Assembly: GCA_944989445.1 (NCBI GenBank)
Contig: CALYLW010000725.1
Location: 62,001 to 126,000, forward strand
Reading direction: 5' to 3'
DNA from: Ampullaceana balthica
Lineage: Eukaryota; Mollusca; Gastropoda; Lymnaeidae
Length of the DNA: 64,000 nucleotides
A program made the position numbers and the translations under genes. Below, piece by piece: positions 13,057 to 23,219 of this stretch (position 1 is the stretch's first letter; every line of letters begins with the position of its first letter). The notes under the pieces are model-generated. The model saw nothing but the letters and a program-made list of their open reading frames with translations. It ran no database searches and was not told where the DNA came from.

Positions 13057-13117
13057 ATGCCACGTGTTACTCTTCTTTTCATCATTTTATTCACGTTTAT
13101 GATCACTAATTGTCATG
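13057..13117 (+). CDS. FREP copy 1 exon 1: signal peptide
   Basis: ATG at 13057 opens a hydrophobic stretch (MPRVTLLFIILFTF...) ending in Asn-Cys-His-Gly across the splice. GTAAGT follows at 13118 and the intron is phase 1. The family keeps a 61-bp first exon in all three copies. The N-terminal segment fits a cleaved secretory signal of about 20 residues. The start is the only ATG that places the hydrophobic core at the N terminus, and it sits 100 bp after the TATA box. Confidence 0.8.
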
Positions 13118-13539
13118 GTAAGTGACTCACAAATACATTTTTGTGATTGTTTCAATTATTCTGTAATTGATTTAGAAATTATTTTGTAATTTAAAGGAAT
13201 ATCCTTTAGGTAAGTCAAATAGAAATAATTGTAACTAAAAGTTTTGTTTTCAAATGTTGGATATTTTTTTTAACATACCTTTTTTTTAAGGTTAAAATTT
13301 AAAGTCAGATTGGCCAAATGATGTTATTTTGTTAAGGTGTATACTTTATATGACATTTAGTTTTATTGGTCTTTATTTTGTCTCTAAATTTGTTTATCAT
13401 TCCAAATCTTATCTCGTTAAAAAAAGCCAATTTTAAGTCTTACATTTATCAACAACTAATGAGTTTGTGTTCTAATAATAACAATTTGGATTGAAATGAT
13501 TTATGAAGTTTCGAATTTTAACTGTTCAACACTTTTACA

Positions 13540-13960
13540 CATACATCGACACACACACATAAACACACACACACAAACACATACACACATAAATAGTCGA
13601 AGACACGCCTGCACACTCATAGATCAAACATTAAACATTTGCACTTACTCACTGATAGAGAATAGAGTAATACAGAAATAAATACACGAAAGCGCACATA
13701 CACACACAAATTGCACATGTATTCACACATATGAACTGATGCACGTAGAGAGAAAAAACGAGTATAAACTATAATACATACACACACATGTTCAGAATTG
13801 AATCAGCAAAAATATAAAAATTAAAAACAAACATGCACATGTGCAAACACATAAACACAAGTACAAATACATTAACTTAAAATGTATAAAATACACACAT
13901 ATAAAGATTTATACTAATGTTCATAAAAACACACACGGTTGAAGAAGCCAACATGAATGC
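13540..13960. repeat. CA-rich low-complexity DNA in FREP copy 1 intron 1
   Basis: Scattered ACACAC and CACATA runs. All three FREP copies carry such DNA at the same place in intron 1 (33720-33920 and 55980-56420), so it predates the duplication. The open frame at 13496-13681 is an artefact of it. Confidence 0.7.
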
Positions 13961-14038
13961 ACCTGCGAATTTAGTCCCACAGTCTTTAAGTAAAAAAGAA
14001 CCTACCACGTGACATAATATTTCAATTCATCATTTTAG

Positions 14039-15025
14039 GATTTGACTTCAGCATGGAGAGAAAAATCTTTTCCCTTAAAGGTCAATCCTATTGTGGACTT
14101 CTTCGCTGTCAGGTGGACACCATCACAGAAGAAAAGGTCTCGTCCCTCATCAAGATGGACATTTATTATCTAAATAACAGAACTCTGATGGCTACGATAT
14201 TATCTAAAGACCCCGAAATCCAACGTCACACAAGAAAGACGGTAAAAGTCATTGGATCAATGTCATATCATCACGGAGAACTTCGCTTGTATTTTATTGA
14301 AACAGCTGACTGTATGGAAACTCATTTTATATGCAGGATTAATTTCTTTCTTGCAAGTGGTCAAACTGATGTCTCAGAAGAGACAACTGTGTCCAACTCT
14401 CGCGATAAAGATGGACATGATTTATATATGAAATCTCAAATTTCTTATGAACAAACAATTTCTGATCAAAGTAGTTTGTTTCTAAAGAATCTAATATCAC
14501 CAAATGTTTTTCTCAAGAACAGAATGGCTTTTAGTTTCCAAACGGGAAATTCCGATTCATCTACACCAGAAAAAGATATAGAACTTACAAAGAATAGTTT
14601 GATGTCTCAAAAAACAAAACATGAACCAGATATCAAACAAGTTCTCTCTGAGTTAGAATCCAGGATGGCCTACATGTATAATTTTTCAATGACTGAATTG
14701 TTAATGAATATTTCGAACATTTATGAGAATCAGGAAAACAGAAACGCTATTGGTATTCAACAAATAGAGAATAAATTACAGGAGGATAACAACAATACGT
14801 TGTTAAGGTTTAAAAAAAAATTTAATGACATGAGAAATACAATAGAAGAATGTGTTACACAGAAGGAATTGGCTCAAAGCAACGATGACCATGTCGACAT
14901 CAAGCTCTCATTAAAATCGATTTCTAAGAGAACTTAATGATTTGCTTACGAGTCAAGAGACATTGAGAGAAAGTCTTGAATATTTTAGCAGTACCATCAG
15001 GTCCTTAAAACTACAAGAAAAAGAC
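14039..15025 (+). CDS. FREP copy 1 exon 2: IgSF domain and coiled coil (frameshifted)
   Basis: The acceptor is TTTTAG before 14039 and the donor GTAAGT is at 15026. The first ~100 residues hold two cysteine pairs (SYCGLLRC near the start and ADC...FICR about 70 residues later). This fits a V-like Ig fold whose core disulphide joins the second and fourth cysteines, with an extra pair outside. A long charged, heptad-rich helix follows. Copy 1 has lost the sequon that copies 2 and 3 carry at NVT (it has KVI). After the 1-bp insertion near 14928-14930 the original frame continues with one coil repeat (from ETLRES to KLQEKD), ending at 15025. In the frame as given, translation stops at 14937. Confidence 0.8.
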
Positions 15026-15045
15026 GTAAGTGATTTCTTAAAATA

Positions 15046-15676
15046 ACGAGCAACAAAGCCCGTCCAAGGACGTTCCGCCAACGTTCGGTGGCATGTTGTA
15101 ACTCCCCTCCAACAGCCGTCTCGACCGGCATACATGTGCATCACGTCAAAAATACTATTCATTATAGTTAAAATAATTAACTCGTAAAAACAGAGCTGTT
15201 GACTATAAATCCCAACGCGCAAAGCTCAAAATAAAGTCTTGGAAGAAATACTGCACCAAAAAGAACTCCCGCGCAACACCGTGGTCTGTCCAGAGACCCT
15301 ACTTCCCCCAACCCTGGTCTGTCCAGAGACTCTACCTCCCCCCTCCACACCGCGGTCTGTCCAGAGACTCTACCTCCCCACCACTGTGGTTTGTCGAGAG
15401 ACCTGCTGTCTCGACCGGCCACACATGTGTATCACGTCAAAAATATTATACATTATAGTCATAATAAATAACCCATACAAACAAAGTTTTTGACTAAAAA
15501 TCCCAACACGCAAAACTCAAAATAAAGTCTTGGAAGATATACTGCACCAAAAATAACTCGTTTTGAACGTCCTCGTAAACGTGTTCAATATGATTGACTG
15601 TAGGAGTCATGTGTGTTTGAGGGAACAATCGCTATCTATGACCGGACAGAAATTAGCCTTTTATTATATAAAGGAT
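15046..15676. mobile_element. Repeat element in FREP copy 1 intron 2
   Basis: From ACGAGCAACAAAGC onward it matches 45136-45460 closely (shared GTCCAAGGACGTTCCGCC, GGTGGCATGTTGTAACTCCC and AACGTGTTCAATATGATTG). It contains two GACTATAAATCCC-like phrases, linking it to the TATAAATCC-terminus family. Within it, 15284-15410 has about four copies of a ~38-bp unit built on CTGTCCAGAGAC, absent from the 45-kb copy. No coding capacity is seen. Confidence 0.55.
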
Positions 15677-16012
15677 TATAAACTTAAGGGATAGAACAAG
15701 AATGATGATACTTAATTCTTAACATAGCAATTTATTAATAATAAATGTCTGTAAGACAGTTTAATATAAAAAAAACTGACAAACTTGGACTGATATAAAG
15801 CTTATTAATAAAATACAATATATACAACAAATAGATCTACATTGCGTGCTTAAAGCAATACAGGTAAAGACTTATCGTTAGATAAATAGATATGTAAACG
15901 TTTCTGTAAATATACACAAGTATTTAAATGAAATTAACATAATGTAAGAACTACTACACCATGAAGAATTAATTAAGTAGAGAGAACAAAAATATATATT
16001 TAAAAAAAAAGA
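15677..16012. other. FREP copy 1 intron 2, unique part
   Basis: AT-rich intron sequence matching copy 3 at 57590-57860 (shared AATACAGGTAAA and AGATAAATAGATAT phrases) and copy 2 near 35865. No feature other than the duplication itself. Confidence 0.5.
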
Positions 16013-16450
16013 TTTTTTAAAACAAGCTTTTGCGCTTAAAAGAAGAAAATAAAAATTTTCTATGATTTCAGGTGAAATCCACAGCACATAAAAGCGTGGG
16101 GCGCTCATAACAACTCTTTATCATGTACAAGGCTGCGAAACATATACAAATTTGTATGAATATTAATAATCATTCAAAATTTCACAACTGTGACCATATA
16201 CATGCTACTATCATATTAATTATAAATATTTATCTATATGCAAAAGAATAGTTGCAAAGAGAAATGAGTTGTGATGAGAACCCCACGCTTTTATGGATAG
16301 GTTCACGGATTTCAACTGAAATCATAGAAAATTTTGATTTTCTTCTTTTAAGCGCAAAAGCTTGTTTTTAAAAATATTTGTTTTTTAAATTATATTTTTA
16401 TTTTCTTCTTTTTAGTGCACTTTCTACATGTAAATAAAAGCGAGTCCTTT
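16013..16450. mobile_element. Foldback MITE in FREP copy 1 intron 2
   Basis: Long imperfect inverted arms. The left arm holds GCGCTTAAAAGAAGAAAATA and ATAAAAGCGTGGGGCGCTCA. The right arm holds the complements (CCCCACGCTTTTATGG, then TTTTCTTCTTTTAAGCGC). The centre includes a phrase ending TTGTATGAATATTAATAA. The same family occurs at 60400-60830 and, rearranged, at 57945-58250. No coding frame is present, so it is a non-autonomous palindromic element. Confidence 0.65.
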
Positions 16451-16639
16451 TTCAAAAAAAGTATTTTACTTTAAAAATGTGGGTGTGAGAAGGGGCATAA
16501 TTGATAAAAGGAATGTTTGAATAATTAAAACTCCTGTTGCTCCTCTTTTATTATCATGTAAATTTAGTTTTATTTTCATAATACTGAGCTGTTAAATACG
16601 GGGAATATGGTCATCGTTAACTGGGGTGAACTCCGGTGG

Positions 16640-16835
16640 CACGCACGTGGATGTAGACAATAGCAGACGGATACAGATGCTATATAGAGATTAACTAAAA
16701 ATACATTAATTTAATTACGGTACATTCGATCGATCTGAACTTTTGATACAATGCATTGTTATCCAAGATTCATCTGTGGTAAAATTTTAAGATCTCTAGA
16801 ACAATCAGAAGTGGTTTAATTTTACGTTACACGAT
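16640..16835 (-). repeat. Fragment of the GATCGATCGAATGTACCG repeat
   Basis: Read on the minus strand it has AAATTAAACCACTTCTGAT, AGAGATCT and GATCGATCGAATGTACCG in the same order as the tandem pair at 59187-59950. Only the core is kept, without the terminal TATAAGGGATTTATA. Confidence 0.6.
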
Positions 16836-17054
16836 TTGACAAATACAACATGCAAACAGTGCGACTAAAATAAAAGCGTGCAAAAATAACGAAACGAAAA
16901 GAACTTAGATGGGCAAAATTACGTTAAAAATACATCACTCATAAATTTTGAACCAAGTTAACAATTTGACGAAACTGTGGAATGTTGTTTTTTTTTAAAA
17001 TTATTTGCTCTTTTTCTGTCTTTATCTGGTTATCATGATAAAATATATAATCAG

Positions 17055-17189
17055 ATAGCCTCTGATGACCTAAAATGTGAAAGAGGAATGAACAGTTCAT
17101 TGAAACCCAGAGAGGTGGCGACAATTTACAGCAATACAAAAATTCTCTGTGATACAAAAACTGACGGTGGGGGATGGATTATTATACAG
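17055..17189 (+). CDS. FREP copy 1 exon 3: start of fibrinogen domain
   Basis: Acceptor AATCAG, phase 0, 45 codons, donor GTAAGA at 17190. It encodes the opening of a fibrinogen C-terminal domain: CERG...LKPREV, then [16 protein letters not shown]. The CDT.TDGGGW motif is the hallmark of this fold. All three copies keep exactly 135 bp. It continues directly into the arginine pair of exon 4. Confidence 0.85.
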
Positions 17190-17535
17190 GTAAGATATAC
17201 ATTTTGATATTTACAAGATTTATAAGAGATGATAATGGAAATAATATACAAATATGTCACACAATTGTGATAAATGATTTATTGACCTAGTTAATATATT
17301 CTAAAATAAACAAAGTGACTGACGTCTTATAATTTACTGACTCTTCCATCGGCATCCTTCCGTCTCCAGAGACGATGGTGCATCCCCGTTGGGTTGGGTT
17401 GCATTTCCTCGTGTGGCTGTGCAGTCCTATCCTTGAGTGACAGTCTTTTCCACAGCTGTTCCACACGAGTTCTGTGCTTCCCAATGTTTTGTCATTTCTC
17501 CTAGCTCTTCTGTCTGTAGCCTCCTCCATCCTTCG

Positions 17536-19322
17536 TTACTCGGCTACATTGTTGCCCTCTTTGACAACTGTGCGCCATGCAGATCTGTCTTCTGCTTTGC
17601 ATTCCCAGTCACTTGTGTTTAGTATGGCTGCTTTCATGTCTCTATGGCAGACATCTTTAAATCGGAGACGTGGGCGACCAGTCTTCCTCTTTCCCGCTGC
17701 CATTTCTCTATATAGGAGATCCTTGGGATACGACCCGGGCTCATTCTTTTTAAATATCCTAGCCATCTTAGGCGTCTTTCACTAGGATTGAGAAGCTAAT
17801 GCAAGTGCCAAATAGTGAGGTCCTGATGAATGCTTTGGATATTAGCACGCATTAGGACCTCACTATTTGGCACTTTGTCCTGCCATTTAATGCCAAGAAT
17901 GCCACACAGGCACCTCAAGTGGAAGCTATTAAGCTTGCGCTCATGGGATGAATAAGTGGTCCATGTCTCGCTCCCGTATAGCAGCGTACTGATGACGCAG
18001 GCTCGAAAGACACACAGTTTTGTTTTCTCCGTTAGCTTGATTTTTTGCCAAACCAGTTTATTTAGTTTAGCCATTGTGGCAGCTGCTTTGCCAATTATAC
18101 TGTTTATTTCGTCCTCAATGGACAGTGAGTTGGAAACCTTGGACCCCAAGTAGGTGAAGCTGTCCACAACCTCCTAGTTTTCATTGTCGATATTGATTGT
18201 AGGAGGAGAACATGTGTCTTGGGCCATAATGTTTGACTTTTTCAAGTTGATTTGCAGACCATATCCTTTACAGGCGTTGGAGAAGCTTGAAACTAGTTTT
18301 TGCAAACCAGTTTCTGTGTGTGCTATCAGTGCCGCATCGTCCGCAAAATGTAGCTCGCGAAATAGGACATCTGCCATTTTGGTTTTGGCTTCGAGGCTGG
18401 CAGTGTTGAAAAGTCCTCCTTCAGCTCTGGTGTGTAACCAGATTTGATCACTGCTATCCTTCAATGCGTATCGAAGCAATACAGAGAAGAATATTGCGAA
18501 CAGTGTTGGTGTGAGTACACAACATTGTTTAACTCCGCTGCTTGCTGGTAAGGCTTCTGACGTAGCTCCATCGAACTGCACTGTGCACTGCATATTTTCA
18601 TGGAAATGTCTGATGATGGCAAGTAGGTGTGGGGGACAGCCAATTTTTTCCAGGATTTGAAATAGCCCACTGCGACTGACTAAATCAAAAGCTTTCGTAA
18701 GATCCACAAAGGCAATGTATAGTGGCATCTGCTGCTCTCTGCATTTTTCCTGGAGCTGTCGTATGGAGAACACCATGTCTATGGTTGACCAAAAAGCCCG
18801 GAAAAAGCACTGAGATTTTGCATTAACTTGGGAGGCTAAACTCTGTAATCGTGTTAGTGTGACACGGGCAAAAGCCTTTCCTACAATACTAAGGAGTAAA
18901 ATGCTGCGATAGTTATTTCAGTCACTTTTATCGCAATGTTCTTATATAGTGTCATTATATTTGCATCCTTTTGGTCCTGGGGGATGTATCCCTGTACCCA
19001 GCAGAGTGACAGAAGCTAATTCAAGGGCTGGAGTAGAACAGTCTTGCCATTCTTTAGAACTTATAGTAGCATGCCATCATTCCCAGGGGCTTTTCCACAA
19101 GCTAGGCAGTCAATTTGCTTTGCTCAGCTCTTCCTGTGTGGGCATGACATCAAGTTCTTCCATGTGTGGCATAAGAGGGATGTTATCTAGAGCGGTGCTG
19201 AAGACTGTGGTAACGTTTGCATATAGTTCCAGATAATGTTCAATCCACCGTTTTAGCTGCGCTGCCTGGTCTTGTCTAATTTCTCCACTTTTGTACTTTA
19301 GAGGCGCAACATTGGACGTCAA
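17536..19322 (-). pseudogene. Decayed LINE reverse transcriptase
   Basis: Pieces in order on the minus strand: 19322-19110 (segment before the RT, with [14 protein letters not shown]); 18776-18174 (RT core: [28 protein letters not shown]); 18167-17796 (thumb and after: [23 protein letters not shown]); and 17766-17536 (C-terminal part with GKRKTGRPRLR). An in-frame TAG separates the second and third pieces, and 18777-19109 is frameshifted. The catalytic FADD is intact but the chain cannot be read through. The clade of non-LTR element was not determined. Confidence 0.75.
17803..17875. repeat. 22-bp perfect inverted repeat inside LINE
   Basis: The arm starting AAGTGCCAAATAGTGAGG (17803-17824) is repeated in inverted form at 17854-17875, with 29 bases between. 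Only the right arm corresponds to normal LINE sequence (compare 31960-31985), so the left arm is an inserted inverted copy. Confidence 0.8.
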
Positions 19323-19884
19323 AGGGCCAGCTTCTCTTTTAATATTTCATACATGGCTTTATTTTGTCCATGTCTGCAGCTGACTGTATACTGGAGCAGA
19401 GATTAAGCCAGTAGGTATTGGCAATTGACCTGCGATTTTTTGGGCATGGAACTTGGCTGTTTTTAAGGCTCTTCCAAAGCTTGTATAAGGCTACATGTTA
19501 TATGAAAAATTCACAACTGAAAATTATGTAGAGATCCATACAATATGTCTATACAACATTGATTATTTTCCTGTTCAAGAATCAGTGCCTAACATGAATG
19601 AGTAAGAATGAATTAATTTACAAACTTAAAATTTGAAAATGGAAAGATAGTCTGGAAATTTTTAATGTAAAAAGATGCATCATTGTAACTATAAAATAAC
19701 GAAGTGTTTTTTTTACTAACTCAAGCAACTGCATTGAACGAAAACGTAATTTTGGTTTGAAAACAAAAATATTTTTTTAAATGTCACATTTGAAGACTTT
19801 ATTCACCAGAATGACTGTATTGATACTATTCGAATTTAATTAATTACAAACTACTTTTAATACAATATTCTCAATGACTGCCAG

Positions 19885-20004
19885 CGCCGTGTCAAGGGTG
19901 ACACAAATTTCAATGTTAGCTGGGACATGTATAAACATGGATTTGGATCTCTGGAAGGAGATTTTTGGCTTGGTAATGACGTCATCGCTAACCTGACCCG
20001 AACG
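19885..20004 (+). CDS. FREP copy 1 exon 4: middle of fibrinogen domain
   Basis: Acceptor GCCAG, phase 0, 40 codons, donor GTAATA at 20005. It encodes [13 protein letters not shown]...[16 protein letters not shown], a standard fibrinogen-domain segment (fitting the usual GFG...G.FWLG consensus). All three copies keep 120 bp. The sequon NLT lies near its end. Confidence 0.85.
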
Positions 20005-20356
20005 GTAATATACAGAAAAATATTTAATTTGAATGAATATGCTGCGTTTTTATGTTTATTTTTTAAATCTTAAATTTTTATTTGACACTTTTTAATGTAC
20101 TCTTATAGTAATTAATACAGTAGAACGTACATTTTAGCAACAAGGGTATCGTTTATCCGAAATGATTATGACTTTAAAGTGTTAGAGGAACCGACCATAA
20201 AGAAATGAAAGCTCATCTGCAGATATTTATGTGTACACAGAATAAATGCAAAGTTGTATTATATACATTTAGGTTTAGACGATATATTTATTTTTGATGG
20301 GTTTCATTTGATAGGATTTTAATTTAGCGTGTTTGTTATTTTGTTGATTTTCACAG

Positions 20357-20746
20357 GACCCTTACATGCTAAGAATAGACATGAGATGTGCGAATGTTGA
20401 TTCGTACGCTGTCTACGACTACTTCAAAGTTGAGGACTGGACTCAGCAGTACACTTTACGTCTGGGTGCTTACTCTGGAAATGCCACCGATAGGTTTACC
20501 AACAACAAGGATATGAAATTTACAACTCTTGACAGGGATAATGACGTGTGGTCTCCAACTAATTGTGCAATGGATAATAAGTGGCACAACTCTGGGTGGT
20601 GGTTTAGAGACTGTAGCTTGTCAAATTTGAATGGAGTGTGGGGAGGGACGGGCAGAACAGATTATATTTATTGGGTTGAGTATAAAGAGTGTTCGTTCGT
20701 TGAAATGAAACTTCGAAAAGTGGCTTTGGGAGTAAGTGAAATTTAA
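20357..20746 (+). CDS. FREP copy 1 exon 5: calcium/ligand part of fibrinogen domain
   Basis: Acceptor TTCACAG, 129 codons and a TAA stop. It carries LRIDMRC, the calcium-site motif DRDND, the pair of cysteines in PTNC...FRDC with GWW between, and NLNGVWGG. Compared with copy 2, the surrounding loops differ strongly (for example WSPTNCAMDNKWHN against [13 protein letters not shown]) while the scaffold is almost unchanged. Confidence 0.85.
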   Translation, partial: DPYMLRIDMRCANVDSYAVYDYFKVEDWTQQYTLRLGAYSGNATDRFTNNKDMKFTTLDRDNDVWSPTNCAMDNKWHNSGWWFRDCSLSNLNGVWGGTGRTDYIYWVEYKECSFVEMKLRKVALGVSEI

Positions 20747-20781
20747 TGTTGTTTTAGTGTGAATTTTGTTTTAACAAATGA

Positions 20782-20787
20782 AATAAA
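20782..20787 (+). promoter_or_regulatory. Poly(A) signal of FREP copy 1
   Basis: AATAAA 36 bp after the stop codon. Copy 2 has one at 38200-38205 in a comparable position. Confidence 0.55.
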
Positions 20788-20789
20788 CA

Positions 20790-21644
20790 CTACAAGAAAC
20801 TATTAGTTTATAATGTCATTAGCCTTAGTCTAAAGGTTGGGCCACACTATCAATCATTGCTCGCGAGCATTTGATCAAGCATGAAACAAACGCACTATTT
20901 TATTGGCGAATGCAGATGTAATAGAAGTAAACATTAATCACGTGACTTGACTTTACAGCTGATCTTAATTTTAATGGCTGCCACTTTCTTTGATTCTAGT
21001 CTAATTGTTATATATCAGCTCTACTAAATCGTAGTGAAAACATGGATAATAAGCTAATATTCACAATGAAAACCAATCCTCAGCATACCAAATGGTATTT
21101 AAAATCTAATAATATCTACGCGACGTCTTCACTTTTAAGGACAACATTTGAATCGAACAAATACTCTGATCATACTTCGTGACATAATAATAATAGTGCT
21201 ACTAGTACTTCTACCTTTCTACTACTACTACTACTAGAAATAGTCTGCTGTTACTGATCACTGATAAGTTATTAAATTAGTTATCCAATTATTAAATTAT
21301 ATTTTTTTATCAGTAATCTTATTAGAATTGATGTCAACCCCAATAAAAACAATAACCTATATATCTTGGTTAAGATTTAAAGATTAAAGGAAACGTTATA
21401 AATTTTAAAGGTCGATTTTGTGCAAAGTCACGGCCTTGAAACAGCACAAAGGTAAAATGTAAAATGTCTTCACCTTGATATCAATAGTTAAATATATTCA
21501 GTTGATCACCTTCTTTGGTAAAAGTGACTTGCTAGGAAAAACACACTGTTCAAGGACACAAACTGAGACATACTGATAGAAAGAAAAAGAGAGACAGAAA
21601 GAGTGAGAGAGAGTAAGAGAGAGAGTAAGAGAGAGAGAGAGAGA

Positions 21645-21709
<65 letters not shown>

Positions 21710-22375
21710 AGGGAGGGAGGGAGAGAAAGAGCAAGAAAGAGAGACTTTGATGCATTTTTATTCTGGATAATCAGACTTATTCTCATTACTTTACGATATA
21801 AGTGTCTAAATTGAAAGATGATGAAAAAATTGTTTCAACAAATTTCTCACTTCTAACAAATTTGTGTTGTCCTCTTCCTTAGCTTAATTGTATAGTTTCA
21901 TTGTGGTTTATGTGTGGATGTTTAAGTTTTTTGTGAATAAAATGTTAAATAAATACCTGCTTACCTAAAAAGCTGAATGTATGAGATTTTATTTAAAAAA
22001 TCATAGCTACTATATTCATGAAGAAGAACACAGAAAAGAAATTTAAATTTTAAAACTTTATTAAAAAACGACATTGTAACAGAAAAAAAAATTAATAATT
22101 TTAAAAAAATAATTTAAAAAAAATAATAAAAAAGAATTTAAAGCTCCTAAATAAATCTCTATCTAACTAGTTCTTACCTGTAGAAAAAAATTTCACTGAT
22201 CTGGTTCGTTATTAAAAATGTATGAAGTAGAAGAAATAGACTTATTATTCGTTATTTTAGGTTATACACTGAAATACATCGACAATACATTTGACTATTA
22301 GATATTTTTTATTCTCTTTTATGGGGACAGAGGGTGATAGAGACTAGGACTTCATTTAAAACACTTAAAACATTT
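20790..22375. other. Intergenic DNA downstream of FREP copy 1
   Basis: No gene. A GGTTGGGCCACACTAT phrase at about 20836 could be a transposon end, but no partner was found. Apart from the GA microsatellite this is AT-rich DNA. Confidence 0.5.
21597..21735. repeat. GA microsatellite
   Basis: Long GAGA run with GTAAGA interruptions on the left and GGGA units on the right. The serine/leucine-rich frames on the opposite strand are artefacts. Confidence 0.95.
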
Positions 22376-22533
22376 TAGTAATTTTATAGATAAATAATAA
22401 ATGTATCTCTAATAAAAAGAAAAAAGAAAACACATCATCCCACAACAATAAATAACAGAAACGTACATTTATATTTTCTCCCAAAGGGAGGTAAGACTGG
22501 TTTCAAAATTCAATATACTCTATCATCACACTT

Positions 22534-22710
22534 TGTAATATATTGAGCTTTATTCTTAGGGGAACTCACTCTCTTAACTTGTATTAGTTTTATAATGTTT
22601 GAGTGATGTCCCTTACATGTTTTAGTAAATAAAGAAACGAGCTACACATAACATGGCTTCCTCGTCACTTGTATCGTATATCTAGAATAATAAAACCACA
22701 ATCCACTTCA
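22534..22710 (+). repeat. 5' LTR
   Basis: Starts TGTAATATATTGAGC, ends CCACTTCA, 177 bp. I count four differences from the 3' LTR, so the insertion is not brand new. Confidence 0.9.
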
Positions 22711-22804
22711 TTGGCGACGAGGATGGGATCAATCCACTAAAAAGAGCACATGCTTACTTAAAAAGAAGCTTGCTAGAGCATATTTGCTAAGTATTTATTG
22801 GATA

Positions 22805-22885
22805 ATGGCTCTATATGGCCAGATATATGAATTTAATTCTAATGAAGAAAACATTCATGATTATTTAGATAGGTTAAGATTCTGA
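22805..22885 (+). pseudogene. gag start fragment fused to inverted pol DNA
   Basis: An ATG opens 26 codons (MALYGQIYEF...) that fit the N-terminus of a retroelement Gag. The frame runs over the rearrangement junction at 22875/22876 and stops four codons later at TGA. Confidence 0.55.
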
Positions 22886-23207
22886 CCATCTGGACTCTCT
22901 AGCTCAAGGAGTTTAGGATCTAAATCCTTAATTCCAGAATTTACATTTTCTGACTCTAGAATACTTGGTTCACTCGTATCAACAGACATTGGTTGTGGAA
23001 CAAACTGAGTTGGTGTGAACCGGTCAGATCTGGTGGGATTGACAGATTCACACTCATTATCTGCACAAGTTATTTTTAACTGGTCTGCATGTCTACGGAC
23101 AATAAGTCCATTATTTGTTTTTACTTTATAAGACACAGGTCCTGTACATTGAACAATTTGACCTGGTATCCATTTTTCCCCTCTCCCATAATTTCTCAGA
23201 TACACAT
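22876..23207 (-). repeat. Inverted copy of the pol 3' end (332 bp)
   Basis: Reverse complement of 23938-24269, with only a few substitutions. Its minus-strand frame reads the same integrase C-terminal segment (VYLRNYGRGEKWIPGQ and onward). Arms of equal length about 730 bp apart make the element a large potential hairpin. Confidence 0.9.
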
Positions 23208-23219
23208 CTTGGTTCTTCC

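Larger units (their letters stand above)
17349..19468 (-). mobile_element. 5'-truncated LINE in FREP copy 1 intron 3
   Basis: Flanked by an 8-bp target duplication CTCTTCCA (17341-17348 and 19469-19476). The single copy of this site is preserved without insertion in FREP copy 2 at 36373-36380 (GACTCTTCCAATG), so the insertion postdates the duplication. The minus strand carries a reverse transcriptase related to that at 31527-33236 but broken by stops and frameshifts. The element is in the opposite orientation to the host gene. Confidence 0.8.
13057..20746 (+). pseudogene. FREP copy 1: IgSF-coil-fibrinogen gene with a frameshift
   Basis: Five exons: 13057-13117, 14039-15025, 17055-17189, 19885-20004 and 20357-20746. 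They would encode a secreted, lectin-like immune protein of the FREP type: signal peptide, IgSF domain, coiled-coil linker and C-terminal fibrinogen domain. All exon borders have GT/AG signals and match copies 2 and 3. However, exon 2 has one extra base near 14928-14930 compared with the other copies. This creates a stop at 14935-14937, so the reading frame as given ends after 319 residues, within the coil. The fibrinogen exons downstream are still open and well preserved. This suggests either a recent break, a real truncated IgSF-only secreted product, or an assembly error. Intron 2 carries repeats and intron 3 a LINE. No gene symbol is given because individual FREP numbers cannot be assigned from sequence alone. 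Confidence 0.75.

Noticed and set aside
21498..21786. Serine/leucine-rich open frames
   Set aside because: Direct product of the GA/TC microsatellite at 21597-21735.
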